Shown: positions 55,420 to 64,000, numbered from the stretch's first letter. The stretch: 64,000 nucleotides of DNA from Pseudovibrio sp. Alg231-02 (GCF_900143565.1 NZ_FREX01000012.1:105572-169571), one strand, 5' to 3'. Translations and numbers: made by a program. The notes: generated by a model from the letters alone, not told the origin.

Positions 55420-56295
55420 TCAAACTTGCCCCGTCTGGCCAATAAGTTTTTGTCGCATCCAGCCACTGAGGTAATCGATGGACGTGATTGAAAGAACCAG
55501 CATGAAAATGATGACAAGAATGTCAGCCCCATAGTTCCAGTCGACAACCATCTTCAACTCGGCACCAAGACCACCAGCTCCGACAAATCCAAGGATCGCA
55601 GAGGCCCGCACATTCACTTCCAGCCGAAGCAGCGTGTAAGACAAAAAGTTCGGAAGCACTTGAGGCAGAATGCCGAAGCGAATTTGCTCCAGCCAGTTGC
55701 CACCGACACTGCGAATGCCTTCAGCAGCCTTCAGGTCACAGTTCTCATTCACCTCAGAAAACTGTTTGGCGAGTGCACCAATTGTATGCGTTGTCACAGC
55801 AATCACAGCAGCAACCGGACTTGGCCCAAAAATCAGAACCAGCAACAGCGCAATCACAATCTCTGGAAATGCGCGAAAAATATCCATCACCCGGCGCATC
55901 GCAGCAACGGCAAGCCGATTGCTCACCAAGTTACGGCTTGCAACGAAACTCAGCGCCCCACCCAGAAAGAATGCCAGAAGAGTTGAGACCAAGGCGATGT
56001 TGACCGTCTCGATTAGGTACGGAAGATATTGAAGAACAAGTGCAAAGAGCCCAACCAGCCCTTCCTCATAAGCACCCATGAACAACTCAGCCGGATAATC
56101 AAAGAATTTGCCCAAGCCTGTCCAAAAGCCACCAGAATTTGCTTGGTCCGCAACAAACAAACCACCGAAAATGCTCAGGACACAAAGGCCGAGCAGAGAA
56201 AGAGTATATAGCGTTCGGCGCCGGGCAACACGCTCATAGGCCTGAGAAATCTCGGCCAAACGGGAAGCTTCGGCAAGCGCCAGATGAGCGGCCAC
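55420..56295 (-). CDS. phnE: Phosphonate/phosphate ABC transporter permease PhnE1 (PhoE-like)
   Basis: A 291-residue permease with about six membrane segments. The EAA-like cytoplasmic loop is SVGGNWLEQIRFGILPQVLPNFLSY, followed by NVRASAILGFVGAGGLG, matching the motif in PhnE2, so the two probably form a heterodimer. The frame opens with TTG at 56310, but GGAGG lies about eight bases before a GTG at 56295, which is the better start. It follows phnD after a hairpin terminator. Confidence 0.9.
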   Translation of the reverse strand: MAAHLALAEASRLAEISQAYERVARRRTLYTLSLLGLCVLSIFGGLFVADQANSGGFWTGLGKFFDYPAELFMGAYEEGLVGLFALVLQYLPYLIETVNIALVSTLLAFFLGGALSFVASRNLVSNRLAVAAMRRVMDIFRAFPEIVIALLLVLIFGPSPVAAVIAVTTHTIGALAKQFSEVNENCDLKAAEGIRSVGGNWLEQIRFGILPQVLPNFLSYTLLRLEVNVRASAILGFVGAGGLGAELKMVVDWNYGADILVIIFMLVLSITSIDYLSGWMRQKLIGQTGQV

Positions 56296-56346
56296 TTCAA
56301 CATCCTCCAAACAGGGAAATGATGAGAACCACCACGGCCCCCATAA

Positions 56347-56378
56347 AGAAAGGGCGCGGTCAGATCCGCGCCCCTTTA
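56347..56378 (-). terminator. Intra-operon terminator after phnD
   Basis: GGGCGCGG / CCGCGCCC stem (56352-56359 with 56366-56373), a perfect 8-bp GC stem, followed on the minus strand by TTTCTTTATGG. It lies between phnD and the permease genes and would let phnC-phnD be made in excess of the permeases. Confidence 0.82.
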
Positions 56379-56390
56379 TTACTCTGAGAA

Positions 56391-57317
56391 TTAGTTAGCT
56401 TTTTTTGCTTCGATCTTACGGCGACGCGCTTCAACAATGGTCTTGTAGAAGTCGTGGTTCACCTCCACAAAGTCAGCGTACTCACCACCCTGTGCGGAAT
56501 AGAAGCACTCGGTATTATCAGTCACCATGGACTTCAACGAGGCAACAACCTTCTGCTTTACGTCAGATGGAAGCGATTTACGTACAACAAGCGGACCATT
56601 AGGGATCAGCGGAGACTGCCAGACCTGAACCAGATCAGACATATCAACCATGCCTTTATCTACCATCTTACGCAGATTACCAGAGGTGTAGCCCTCTTCC
56701 CATTCGCCAACGCCAGATGCCCAGGTGACGCCACCGTCAACATCGCCATTCAAAACAGCAAGAACGTTCTGCTCGTGTCCACCAGAGAACTGCGTAGAGG
56801 CAAAGTACTCTTTCAGGTTCAGGCCCATATCGTCAAACGCAACAGAAGGAACCAGATAACCGGAGGTGGAGTTAGGGTCAGCAAAGCCCATGCGCTTGCC
56901 CTTCATGTCTTCCAGCGTTTCAATGCCAGAATCTGCACGGGCAACCAAAACAGAATAATAGCCTGTTGCGCCATCTGTCTGCTTGGTGGTCAGCACTGGC
57001 TCAACTGCATCAGGAGCTGACAGGTAAACAGCAGAGTAACCGGAAGCGCCAAGCTCGGCATAATCCAGGTTACCACCCTTCAGGCCTTCAATAGTGCCAG
57101 CATAATCAGCTGCCGGGAAAAGCTTGACAGGAACACCCAGCAGCTTTTCAAAACGGTCAACCAGACACTGGTTGGAACGAAGACGATCCGCCTCATTCTC
57201 ACCACCAAGAATACCAATGCGGAATTCAGTGATTTTCTCTTCAGCCAGAGCCATAGGCGCAGCAAGAAGAGTTGTGCTAACAGCAAGAGCTGCAGCAACT
57301 TTACCGATGATTTTCAT
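56391..57317 (-). CDS. phnD: Phosphonate/phosphate ABC transporter substrate-binding protein
   Basis: A 308-residue periplasmic binding protein. The signal peptide MKIIGKVAAALAVSTTLLAAPMALAEE ends near residue 26. The body has the PhnD/PBP type 2 features: FRIGILGGENEADR, the hinge-loop FADPNSTSGYLVPS (Ser/Thr-rich, anion-binding) and GGVTWASGVGEW. The ligand is an organophosphonate, phosphite or phosphate; sequence alone does not decide. It lies 40 bases after phnC. Confidence 0.93.
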   Translation of the reverse strand: MKIIGKVAAALAVSTTLLAAPMALAEEKITEFRIGILGGENEADRLRSNQCLVDRFEKLLGVPVKLFPAADYAGTIEGLKGGNLDYAELGASGYSAVYLSAPDAVEPVLTTKQTDGATGYYSVLVARADSGIETLEDMKGKRMGFADPNSTSGYLVPSVAFDDMGLNLKEYFASTQFSGGHEQNVLAVLNGDVDGGVTWASGVGEWEEGYTSGNLRKMVDKGMVDMSDLVQVWQSPLIPNGPLVVRKSLPSDVKQKVVASLKSMVTDNTECFYSAQGGEYADFVEVNHDFYKTIVEARRRKIEAKKAN

Positions 57318-57357
57318 CAGAGCACTCCAATATCAGAATAAAAATCTAAACCCGCTG

Positions 57358-58203
57358 CTATTCAGCAGCAGAGACAACAGGCGAGGCATCGCCTTTCGCC
57401 AGTTCCAGGGCAGCGATTTTTGCACCTTCGCTACCCAGAGAAGTTGAGGTCATCCCCTCCTCAAAACTGTCATCAGCACCGTAGATCTCACGGGCCACTG
57501 CGGTAGAAAGCTCATCCGGTTTCCCATCAAAAACAATCTCACCATCACGCATGCCAATCACGCGGTCGCAGTAATTACGGGCAGTATCAAGAGTATGGAG
57601 ATTACAAATAACAGTCAGGCCATCTTCCGTGTTGATCGCCTTAAGAGCGTCCATCACCACCTGCGCATTCATCGGATCCAGCGAAGCAATCGGCTCATCG
57701 GCCAAAAGCATTTTCGGTTCCTGCATAAGAGCACGAGCAATCGCAACACGCTGTTGCTGACCACCAGAAAGATTTTCGGCCCTTTTCAAAGCCGTTTCAG
57801 CAATACCAAGTCTTTCAAGTTTCAGCAGAGCCTGAACCCGCTCTTCACGAGTGAACAGCTTGAGCATGCTAGAAACTGTTCCGTGTGCATTCAGGCGACC
57901 CAACATAACGTTGGTTAAAACATCAAGGCGAGGAACCAGATTGAACTGCTGAAAGATCATCGCGCAATCACGCTGCCAGCGGCGCTTATACGCCCCCTGT
58001 AAAGCAAGCACATCAACACCATCAACAAGGACACGCCCATCGGTTGCCGGGGTAAGTCTGTTGATCATCCGCAGCAACGTGGATTTACCCGCACCAGAAC
58101 GACCAATAATGCCGATCATCTGAGGCTTCTCAACAATGAAACTCGCCCCTTTGACAGCAACATGCGCGCCAAATTCTTTTCTAACGCTTTCAAACTGGAT
58201 CAA
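57358..58203 (-). CDS. phnC: Phosphonate/phosphate ABC transporter ATP-binding protein
   Basis: A 281-residue ABC ATPase. Walker A is GRSGAGKST (about residue 35), the signature is [15 protein letters not shown] (about 144), Walker B is [13 protein letters not shown] (about 165) and the switch His is in CNLHTLDTA. It is first in the operon. Two candidate Pho boxes lie 52 and 144 bases upstream, which suggests control by PhoB under phosphate starvation. The C-terminus has about 25 extra residues beyond the usual PhnC end. Confidence 0.94.
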   Translation of the reverse strand: MIQFESVRKEFGAHVAVKGASFIVEKPQMIGIIGRSGAGKSTLLRMINRLTPATDGRVLVDGVDVLALQGAYKRRWQRDCAMIFQQFNLVPRLDVLTNVMLGRLNAHGTVSSMLKLFTREERVQALLKLERLGIAETALKRAENLSGGQQQRVAIARALMQEPKMLLADEPIASLDPMNAQVVMDALKAINTEDGLTVICNLHTLDTARNYCDRVIGMRDGEIVFDGKPDELSTAVAREIYGADDSFEEGMTSTSLGSEGAKIAALELAKGDASPVVSAAE

Positions 58204-58254
58204 GAGTTCAACCCCGGTACCTGTTAAAATTTAACGTACTAGGCACACGCGATT

Positions 58255-58272
58255 GTTACAGCGAAATGACGC
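58255..58272 (-). promoter_or_regulatory. Candidate Pho box 1 upstream of phnC
   Basis: Minus strand GCGTCAT-TTCG-CTGTAAC matches two CTGTCAT-like half-sites with a 4-base spacer at 5/7 in each half (CGTCAT and CTGTaAc). It lies about 52 bases before the phnC start codon, a usual place for a PhoB site. Confidence 0.55.
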
Positions 58273-58346
58273 TCACTCACAAAGCGAACCCGTCAAAAAA
58301 CCGTCACACCCCACCTCCCCCACATAGCTGGCAAAACGAGCATTAC

Positions 58347-58364
58347 ATTACGTTTCTATGACAG
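58347..58364 (-). promoter_or_regulatory. Candidate Pho box 2 upstream of phnC
   Basis: Minus strand CTGTCAT-AGAA-ACGTAAT: the first half-site matches the consensus exactly (7/7), the second 4/7, with the right 4-base spacer. It lies about 144 bases before phnC. Confidence 0.45.
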
Positions 58365-58505
58365 AAGGAAAAGCCAACCGGCTTTCAAACCAAGGTGTCG
58401 AAACTCTGCTTTTCAGGGAATCAAAAACCGTCGATTGAACGCTAAGCACTCTAAATACTCAGTAGGGCTGAACACCAAACTTCTGAAAGCATCGGCATTA
58501 AAAAA

Positions 58506-58541
58506 GCAAATGGGCGGTACTGTTAGGTACCGCCCATTTGA
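58506..58541 (-). terminator. Terminator after acnB
   Basis: A 13-bp perfect stem AAATGGGCGGTAC / GTACCGCCCATTT (58508-58520 with 58527-58539). On the minus strand it is followed by GCTTTTTT. Confidence 0.93.
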
Positions 58542-58601
58542 ATAGAGTTTAGTGCTGTTTGCCAGCTGCTAGGTCTAAGGCCGCTATCCTGCGATTAGAC
58601 C

Positions 58602-61388
58602 CTAGAAGTGAACTGACTTCGCAGCAGCAGGCTTCTGGAGTGGTGGGGCGAACTTGGTGAGGTCGATGCCTTCCACTGCTGCCTTGTACTCATCCATGTT
58701 TGGAGTTCTGCCGAGGATTGCGGAAAGAACAACAACCGGAGTGGACGCCAGCAGGGATTCACCCTTTTTCTCAGAAGAATCTTCTACCACACGGCCCTGG
58801 AACAGGCGGGTAGAGGTTGCCAGAACGGTATCACCCTTAGCAGCCTTCTCCTGGTTACCCATGCAAAGGTTACAGCCAGGACGCTCCAGGTACATAATGT
58901 TTTCGTATTCGGTACGTGCTGTTGCTTTTGGCAGTGCATCATCGAATTCGAAACCGGAGTACTTCTGCAAAATTTCCCAGTCGCCTTCTGCCTTCAGCTC
59001 ATCAATAATGTTGTAGGTTGGCGCTGCAACAACAAGCGGCGCATTGAACTCGACCTTACCGCCGTCTTTCTCAAGGTTCTTGAGCATCTGAGCAACAATC
59101 TTCATGTCGCCTTTGTGCACCATGCAGGAACCAACGAAGCCCAGATCAACCTTCTTGTCGCCACCATAGTAGGAAACAGGACGGATGGTGTCGTGGGTGT
59201 AACGCTTGGAAACGTCGTCGTTGTTCACGTCCGGATCAGCGATCATCGGCTCATCAATCTGGTCCAGATCAACAACAACCTCAGCAAAGTATTTCGCGTT
59301 GTCATCAGGTGTCAGCGCAGCTTTCTCGCCAGACTTGATTTCTGCAATGCGCTTGTCTGCCTTATCGATCAGGCCTTGAAGAACTTTGGCATCATTTTCC
59401 ATGCCTTTGTCGATCATGATCTGAATGCGGCTCTTCGCAATCTCAAGTGATTCAACCAGAGTGTCATCCTGAGAAATACAGATGGAAGCTTTTGCCTTCA
59501 TCTCAGCAGTCCAGTCAGTGAACGTGAACGCCTGGTCAGCAAGCAAGGTTCCGATGTGAACCTCAATAATGCGGCCTTGGAACACGTTATCGCCAAACTG
59601 CTTTAGCATCTGAGACTGTGTTGCATGCACCACATCGCGGAAATCCATGTGATTTTTCATGGTGCCTTTGAAAGTCACCTTCACAGATTCAGGGATCGGC
59701 ATGGTGGCTTCACCAGTTGCCAGTGCCAGTGCCACGGTGCCGGAATCTGCACCAAACGCAACGCCTTTGGACATACGGGTGTGGCTGTCGCCACCGATAA
59801 TGATTGCCCAGTCGTCAATGGTGATGTCGTTCAACACCTTATGGATCACGTCTGTCATGGCGTGGTAGACGCCTTTTGGATCGCGCGCGGTGATCAGGCC
59901 AAACTTGTTCATGAACTTCATGAGTTTTGGAATGTTAGCCTGTGCTTTCAAATCCCAAACAGAAGCAGTGTGACAACCAGACTGGTAAGCACCATCAACA
60001 GTTGGAGAAATGACGGTTGCCGCCATGGATTCCAGTTCCTGCGAAGTCATCAGACCAGTGGTGTCCTGAGAACCAACGATATTCACCTTCACACGAACGT
60101 CAGAACCAGCATGCAGAGTTGCACCCGGAGTGGCGCCAACAGCATTGCGGTTGAAGATCTTCTCAACAGCTGTCAGGCCCTGACCTTCATGAGAGATCTC
60201 TTTGGCCGGAGCAAAAGCGGACTTCAGCTCAATGCCAAGTGTTTCAGATGCAAAAGTCTGCAGCTTTTTACCAAACACAACAGCATAGGAGCCGCCAGCT
60301 TTCATAAACTCAACTTTTTGAGGTGTGAACGCGGAAGAAACATCAACCAGCTCTTTATCACCGTCATAAAGCTTCTTGGTTTTAGTGTTGATGGTGAGCA
60401 CCTTACCAGTCTCAACTGAGTAGGTCTGCTCAAGAACAGGATCACCATTTCCATCCAGAACGGTGTTGCCATCAGCATCTTGTTTTTTGACCCAGTTTTT
60501 CAGGTCAAGCCCGATACCGCCGGTCACGCCAACAGTGGTCAGGAAGATTGGAGAGATGCCGTTGGTGCCAGCAACAATCGGCGCAATGTTCACGAAGGGA
60601 ACATATGGACTTGCCTGTTTACCAGCCCACAGCGCAACGTTGTTTACGCCAGACATACGGGAGGAGCCAACGCCCATGGTGCCTTTTTCAGCAATCAGCA
60701 TCACGCGCGCATTAGGATTTGCTTTCTGCAGTTCCTGAATTTCCGCCTGCGCTTCAGGTGAGATCATGCACTTGCCGTGTAGTTCACGGTCAGAACGGGA
60801 GTGTGCCTGATTGCCAGGAGAAAGAAGGTCGGTTGAGATATCGCCTTCACCTGCGATGAAGGTCACGACTTTGATTTCTTCGTCTACGTCAGGAAGCTTT
60901 GTGAAGAACTCAGCCTTTGCGTAGCTTTCCAGAATGTCTTTTGCAATCGCATTACCTGCTGCAAAAGCTGCCTTCAAACGCTCGGTGTCTACCTCATACA
61001 GGAACACCTGGGTTTTAAGGACATCGGCAGCCTGTTGCGCAACAGACGCATCATCGCTAAGCGCCAGGTCAAGAAGAACCTCAACAGAAGGGCCACCCTT
61101 CATGTGAGACAGCAGTTCAAAAGCAAAGGACTGAGAAATTTCCTCAACAACAGAGTCGCCAAGAATGATCTCTTTCAAAAACTTCGCCTTTTCGCCAGCT
61201 GCGCTGGTTGTGCCTGGCAAGGTGTTGTAGATAAAGAATTTAAGAGATCCGTCTCTGTGTTCGTTTCCGAGATCTTTAATCTGCGATATGATCTCATTCA
61301 CAAGTGCGCCATCTTCAATCGGCTTGGGGTTCAAACCCTCGGCTTTTCGAGTGTCAATCTCATTCAAGTAGTCAGTGTACAAGCTCAT
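58602..61388 (-). CDS. acnB: Aconitate hydratase B / 2-methylisocitrate dehydratase
   Basis: A 928-residue iron-sulfur enzyme of the citrate cycle. The N-terminal HEAT-like domain (about residues 1-160) and the domain 4 swivel precede the catalytic core, the order of AcnB rather than AcnA. Cluster cysteines are in QSGCHTAS (about residue 470) and PGCNLCMGNQ (about 850). GDSHTRMSKGVAF is intact. The ATG at 61388 is preceded by a weak site. Many Hyphomicrobiales carry only AcnA, so AcnB here is notable. It is transcribed alone, with its own strong terminator. Confidence 0.95.
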   Translation of the reverse strand: MSLYTDYLNEIDTRKAEGLNPKPIEDGALVNEIISQIKDLGNEHRDGSLKFFIYNTLPGTTSAAGEKAKFLKEIILGDSVVEEISQSFAFELLSHMKGGPSVEVLLDLALSDDASVAQQAADVLKTQVFLYEVDTERLKAAFAAGNAIAKDILESYAKAEFFTKLPDVDEEIKVVTFIAGEGDISTDLLSPGNQAHSRSDRELHGKCMISPEAQAEIQELQKANPNARVMLIAEKGTMGVGSSRMSGVNNVALWAGKQASPYVPFVNIAPIVAGTNGISPIFLTTVGVTGGIGLDLKNWVKKQDADGNTVLDGNGDPVLEQTYSVETGKVLTINTKTKKLYDGDKELVDVSSAFTPQKVEFMKAGGSYAVVFGKKLQTFASETLGIELKSAFAPAKEISHEGQGLTAVEKIFNRNAVGATPGATLHAGSDVRVKVNIVGSQDTTGLMTSQELESMAATVISPTVDGAYQSGCHTASVWDLKAQANIPKLMKFMNKFGLITARDPKGVYHAMTDVIHKVLNDITIDDWAIIIGGDSHTRMSKGVAFGADSGTVALALATGEATMPIPESVKVTFKGTMKNHMDFRDVVHATQSQMLKQFGDNVFQGRIIEVHIGTLLADQAFTFTDWTAEMKAKASICISQDDTLVESLEIAKSRIQIMIDKGMENDAKVLQGLIDKADKRIAEIKSGEKAALTPDDNAKYFAEVVVDLDQIDEPMIADPDVNNDDVSKRYTHDTIRPVSYYGGDKKVDLGFVGSCMVHKGDMKIVAQMLKNLEKDGGKVEFNAPLVVAAPTYNIIDELKAEGDWEILQKYSGFEFDDALPKATARTEYENIMYLERPGCNLCMGNQEKAAKGDTVLATSTRLFQGRVVEDSSEKKGESLLASTPVVVLSAILGRTPNMDEYKAAVEGIDLTKFAPPLQKPAAAKSVHF

Positions 61389-61861
61389 GATTATTCCGAC
61401 GCATTTGTGTTAGACGATTTATGTTTGGTGTATCTTGAACTCTATGTCAAAACCATCTCTGGCAAACCGGCTCAAGTTTGTTGTATGCGGTCGTATACCA
61501 AATGACATTGGCATGCAAGATGTTTCCAGCAGTTGCAGAACTCCAACCCCACCCGCATCACTAACAAGCTTATCTATCCACCAGCCCCAGAACAATAAAT
61601 TCTGCGAGAGGCTCATTCTGGCAGGCTTTGCCACCACCCTACTCTGCCTAGCCCTTGACCTTGGCCAGACAGCGATTGAGGCAAAACACAGCATCCCTAC
61701 GGACTTCATTACCGGACAATTTGCCGCGTTCAAAACCGGGTAAGGAGCCTACAATGGACCTCGCCCCACGCCGCAAAAAAGCACCACCCATTTTAAAAAA
61801 GCCCAGAGCCCATTTAAAGACCCTGAGCAGACTGAAATTCTTGATCTCGTATCGAATTCGA
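61389..61861. other. Intergenic region between acnB and the DUF302 gene
   Basis: 473 bases. A plus-strand frame (61444-61743, 99 codons, one hydrophobic segment) and a 56-codon frame after it (ATG at 61754 preceded by AGGAG, running antisense into the DUF302 gene) are present. Neither has a recognisable family. The minus-strand end holds the DUF302 terminator (61793-61827). It probably also carries the acnB promoter. Confidence 0.4.
61790..61828 (-). terminator. Terminator after the DUF302 gene
   Basis: On the minus strand CAGGGTC pairs with GGCTCTG (two wobble pairs, 7-base TTTAAAT loop) and is followed by GGCTTTTTTAAAA. Confidence 0.6.
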
Positions 61862-62308
61862 CTACTTGGCAGCCTTGGAAGTCAGCTTCGCCAAAACACC
61901 GCGCATTTTTTCAATTACCGGTGATTTATCGACATTATCCAGATCCTTCATTGTTTCCTTCGGATCTTCGTAAGCCAACCAGACCTGACCCTCGGAATCC
62001 TCATAGACCTGAACTTTAAGTGGCAGGTACAGGCCTGCCCGCGGGTCGATCTCCATCGCAGGCGTACCAAGAACCGGATTACCGAAAATCAGCAACTGGT
62101 TCGCCGGGATGGACATACCAACCTTTTCAGCTCCCGCAGCATGGTCAACACGAGCAAATATTGTTGCCCCTGCCTTCCTTGCAGTAGCCTCCAGAGCATC
62201 CATAGTCTCCTGCACTGCTTTATTGGTATCGACCTTGATAATATCTTGAGCCATGACGGGATACAAACTCCCAAGTATTAGCGCTGAAGCCAGAAACAAA
62301 CTACGCAA
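61862..62308 (-). CDS. DUF302 domain periplasmic protein
   Basis: A 148-residue protein with a signal peptide (residues about 1-20, ending PVMAQ). The DUF302 domain follows: ALEATARKAGATIFARVDHAAGAEKVGMSIPANQLLIFGNPVLGTPAMEIDPRAGLYLPLKVQVYED, then VWLAYEDP. Family members form dimers and some bind small ligands; the role is unknown. The start is a TTG with AAGGA seven bases upstream. It stands alone between two spacers. Confidence 0.87.
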   Translation of the reverse strand: MRSLFLASALILGSLYPVMAQDIIKVDTNKAVQETMDALEATARKAGATIFARVDHAAGAEKVGMSIPANQLLIFGNPVLGTPAMEIDPRAGLYLPLKVQVYEDSEGQVWLAYEDPKETMKDLDNVDKSPVIEKMRGVLAKLTSKAAK

Positions 62309-63222
62309 ATCACTATCCTTCTTGTGAAATTAATCCGGCTTCGGGGAACATATAGCCAAATACGCCAGAAGCCCGACTTAGATTACCAAGCCCTTCCCCT
62401 ACCGGAGTTTGATTATTTAACTATGGAAATATTCCAGCTACATATAAATTATTTTCACATGATCGTGTCTGATCGACTGGTGGCTGTGGATCCGAGCTAT
62501 AGCAATCATTTGCCAATGCGTTACTTGATTAAAAGTGTGACGAGAGCTTGGAGTTTCTGCGCAAAGATCAGGCGATGCCTTCGATTTCTCAAAGGTCGCT
62601 TTAGGTGAAATTTGCCTTATTGAGTGGATCTTCGGGATTGGTCAAAGCGCTTTGCCAGAAGCCGTGACGACACTTGAAATTTATAGCGATTAAGCCCAAA
62701 ACATAGTCTTAAAGCTCCACGAAATGCGCTCTAAGATATTGTCTGTTATCAAGGAGAGCTGGATGCGTGAACGCGGATCAACAGACGCATATCTCTTGGG
62801 AACACGCTTCACAAAATAGTACATTCCACGACTGATCGGATGAGCCATATTCTACCCATCCTACATGCAGTGTTATGTAGCTCAGTCCACCAGTGTCAAA
62901 ACACTTTGCGCAATACGCTTTAACCTATTGATTAAGCGTATCTATTCGTATTTTCAAAAAAGGGAAGATGGCGGACACGGAGAGAGTCCGTTAAAAAATC
63001 GAGCTTTCAATCGAAATCATTTTTTCTCTTATATTTCAATACAGTAACTCGATTTATATCAAATTCACATTGCTCAAAATACGCAATTGTTATGTAATTT
63101 GTTATGTAGCTCACGACCCGATTATGCTGTGAAACCCGTATGGAAATGAGTGCTGTCTGGTTATAGCAAAAATTAGCGCCCGCAACTGATGATTGCGAGC
63201 GCCTTGGATTTCTCAGCATCGA
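62309..63222. other. Gene-poor 0.9 kb spacer with direct repeats
   Basis: 914 bases without a gene I can support. The 94-codon frame at 62324-62608 has no ribosome site or family. A perfect 14-base direct repeat TGTTATGTAGCTCA occurs at 62871-62884 and 63100-63113. GATGCGTGAACGC (near 62762) resembles part of the 106-bp repeat. The region looks like decayed or mobile-element-derived DNA. The terminator of the RTX-type gene is at 63164-63204. Confidence 0.45.
63164..63204 (-). terminator. Terminator after the FG-GAP/RTX-like gene
   Basis: GGCGCTCGCAA / TTGCGGGCGCT stem (63193-63203 with 63176-63185), followed on the minus strand by AATTTTTG. Confidence 0.85.
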
Positions 63223-64000
63223 CTAGATGAACAGGAAATCATCCGGTTGAAGCTCAGCAGGTGTCACACCTTGCAAAGTGATCGAAGTGTCTGTGTCGAT
63301 TGTGATCACTGTATTTGAACCACTCACTTCTGCAGCATCCATAATCGCTATGAAGTCCACAAATAATGCGGCTTCAACCTGAATGACATCTGTTGCATCG
63401 AAATCAGTAAGGACATCGTGGCCGGTATCGCCAGCAGCAAACACAAATATGTCACTGCCTTCACCGCCATTCAGCTGATCATCACCAGCACCACCTGTGA
63501 TCAGATCATTACCTCCATTTCCGTTGATAATGTCTGCTCCATCACCGCCTACGAGAGTTTCAGCTGCATCATTACCAATAATTTCGAGAGATGCAGCCCC
63601 AAATGTCTCAATCACTGGCTCATCATTAGGGAAGAAGTACATTCCATCTTGCCCGACATAGAAGCCAGCAGGGTCTTGGGTAAAGACATAGACTGAACCG
63701 GAACCCTCACCGTTGTCATTGTCAGAATGCGATCCAACTGTGATAACACCGTCTTCATTGATTGAAACAGAGCTACCGAACAGACCATCACCTGATACGT
63801 CAGGGGCTGTCAGTTCAATCTCAGAGTAACCACCAGAACCATTCGGCACATAAACATAAGCAGCGCCGATGCCGGAAGTGGCACCGGTAACGATGACGCC
63901 AGCCTCATTCACAGCAAGTGCCGGGCCTGTACTACTATCTCCGGTAATCAGCTTGGAAACTGTATAGTTACCATTGCCATCCGGCTCATGGATGTACAAG
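63223..64000 (-). CDS. FG-GAP/RTX repeat secreted protein (partial, N-terminus outside window)
   Basis: The last 258 residues of a larger minus-strand protein. The N-terminal part in view has two FG-GAP-like repeats (GPALAVNEAGVIVTGATSGIGAAYVYVP and GDGLFGSSVSINEDGVITVGSHSDND). RTX nonapeptide repeats follow (GNDAAETLVGGDGADIINGNGGNDLITGGAGDDQLNGGEGSD) that bind calcium. The C-terminus has the hydrophobic/acidic end found in type I secretion substrates (LQPDDFLFI). It is probably exported through a TolC-type channel. Adhesion or a hydrolase role cannot be told from this fragment. Confidence 0.88.
   Translation of the reverse strand, partial: LYIHEPDGNGNYTVSKLITGDSSTGPALAVNEAGVIVTGATSGIGAAYVYVPNGSGGYSEIELTAPDVSGDGLFGSSVSINEDGVITVGSHSDNDNGEGSGSVYVFTQDPAGFYVGQDGMYFFPNDEPVIETFGAASLEIIGNDAAETLVGGDGADIINGNGGNDLITGGAGDDQLNGGEGSDIFVFAAGDTGHDVLTDFDATDVIQVEAALFVDFIAIMDAAEVSGSNTVITIDTDTSITLQGVTPAELQPDDFLFI

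Noticed and set aside
61444..61743. 99-codon plus-strand frame divergent from acnB
   Set aside because: No ribosome site and no family; a minus-strand frame of equal length covers the same bases. Not supported enough to call a gene.
62324..62608. 94-codon plus-strand frame, considered as a transposase remnant
   Set aside because: No DDE or other transposase motif could be seen and no terminal inverted repeats were found.

Overview
The window looks like chromosomal DNA of an alphaproteobacterium of the order Hyphomicrobiales (Rhizobiales), possibly a marine Stappiaceae-type organism such as Pseudovibrio or Labrenzia/Roseibium. The evidence is gene order known from that group (glyA-nrdR-ribD-ribE-ribH-nusB-thiL; rpoZ-rsh-pyrE-DUF2062-acpS-lepB-rnc-era-recO; bamE beside the cytochrome bc1 chaperone), four Omp2-type porins, a MarR regulator of the LdtR type next to an L,D-transpeptidase, and short palindromic intergenic elements of rhizobial type. 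The genus is a guess. No rRNA, tRNA, CRISPR array, prophage or intact insertion sequence was found.

Layout. 1-4.4 kb: the bc1-assembly chaperone (cut by the window edge) divergent from bamE, an internally duplicated DUF417 membrane protein, a 4HBT thioesterase and an OprB-type carbohydrate porin. 4.5-17.2 kb, minus strand: the proton-pumping pyrophosphatase HppA, an MFS permease, then the riboflavin/one-carbon block thiL-nusB-ribH-ribE-ribD-nrdR-glyA, a small conserved protein, an L,D-transpeptidase and its likely regulator LdtR. 17.3-21.2 kb, minus: a valine-degradation operon (acyl-CoA dehydrogenase, 3-hydroxyisobutyryl-CoA hydrolase, a small membrane protein, 3-hydroxyisobutyrate dehydrogenase). 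21.7-27.4 kb, plus: hemB, ilvA, an RDD protein, an SLC13/TrkA_C transporter and bpt. 27.4-28.7 kb, minus: a uracil-DNA glycosylase overlapping a NYN-domain protein.

29.4-40.5 kb, plus: the stringent-response and RNA-processing run rpoZ, rsh, a divergent pyrE, DUF2062, acpS, lepB, rnc, era, recO, then a small lipoprotein (minus) and parC. 40.6-42.7 kb, minus: a YjjX-type NTPase, smpB and dapA. 43-46.5 kb, plus: a soluble lytic transglycosylase and an alpha/beta hydrolase. 46.5-53.3 kb, minus: four paralogous porins separated by long AT-rich spacers. 54-58.2 kb, minus: a phosphonate/phosphate ABC transporter (phnC-phnD-phnE1-phnE2, like the rhizobial phoCDET) with two candidate Pho boxes upstream. 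58.6-64 kb, minus: acnB, a DUF302 protein, a decayed-looking 0.9 kb spacer and the C-terminal end of an FG-GAP/RTX secreted protein cut by the window edge.

Most of the window is conserved housekeeping. The parts most worth a second look are: (i) a 44-45 bp palindromic element present three times, always between cotranscribed genes, with two copies bracketing rnc-era; (ii) a pyrE homologue whose PRPP-binding and catalytic motifs have diverged; (iii) the porin array, where one paralogue has lost both members of an otherwise conserved cysteine pair and where 3' untranslated regions and short motifs recur; (iv) a fused-duplicate DUF417 protein; and (v) the Pho-box-preceded transporter with a terminator inside the operon. 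I did not find a clear, wholly new multi-gene system.
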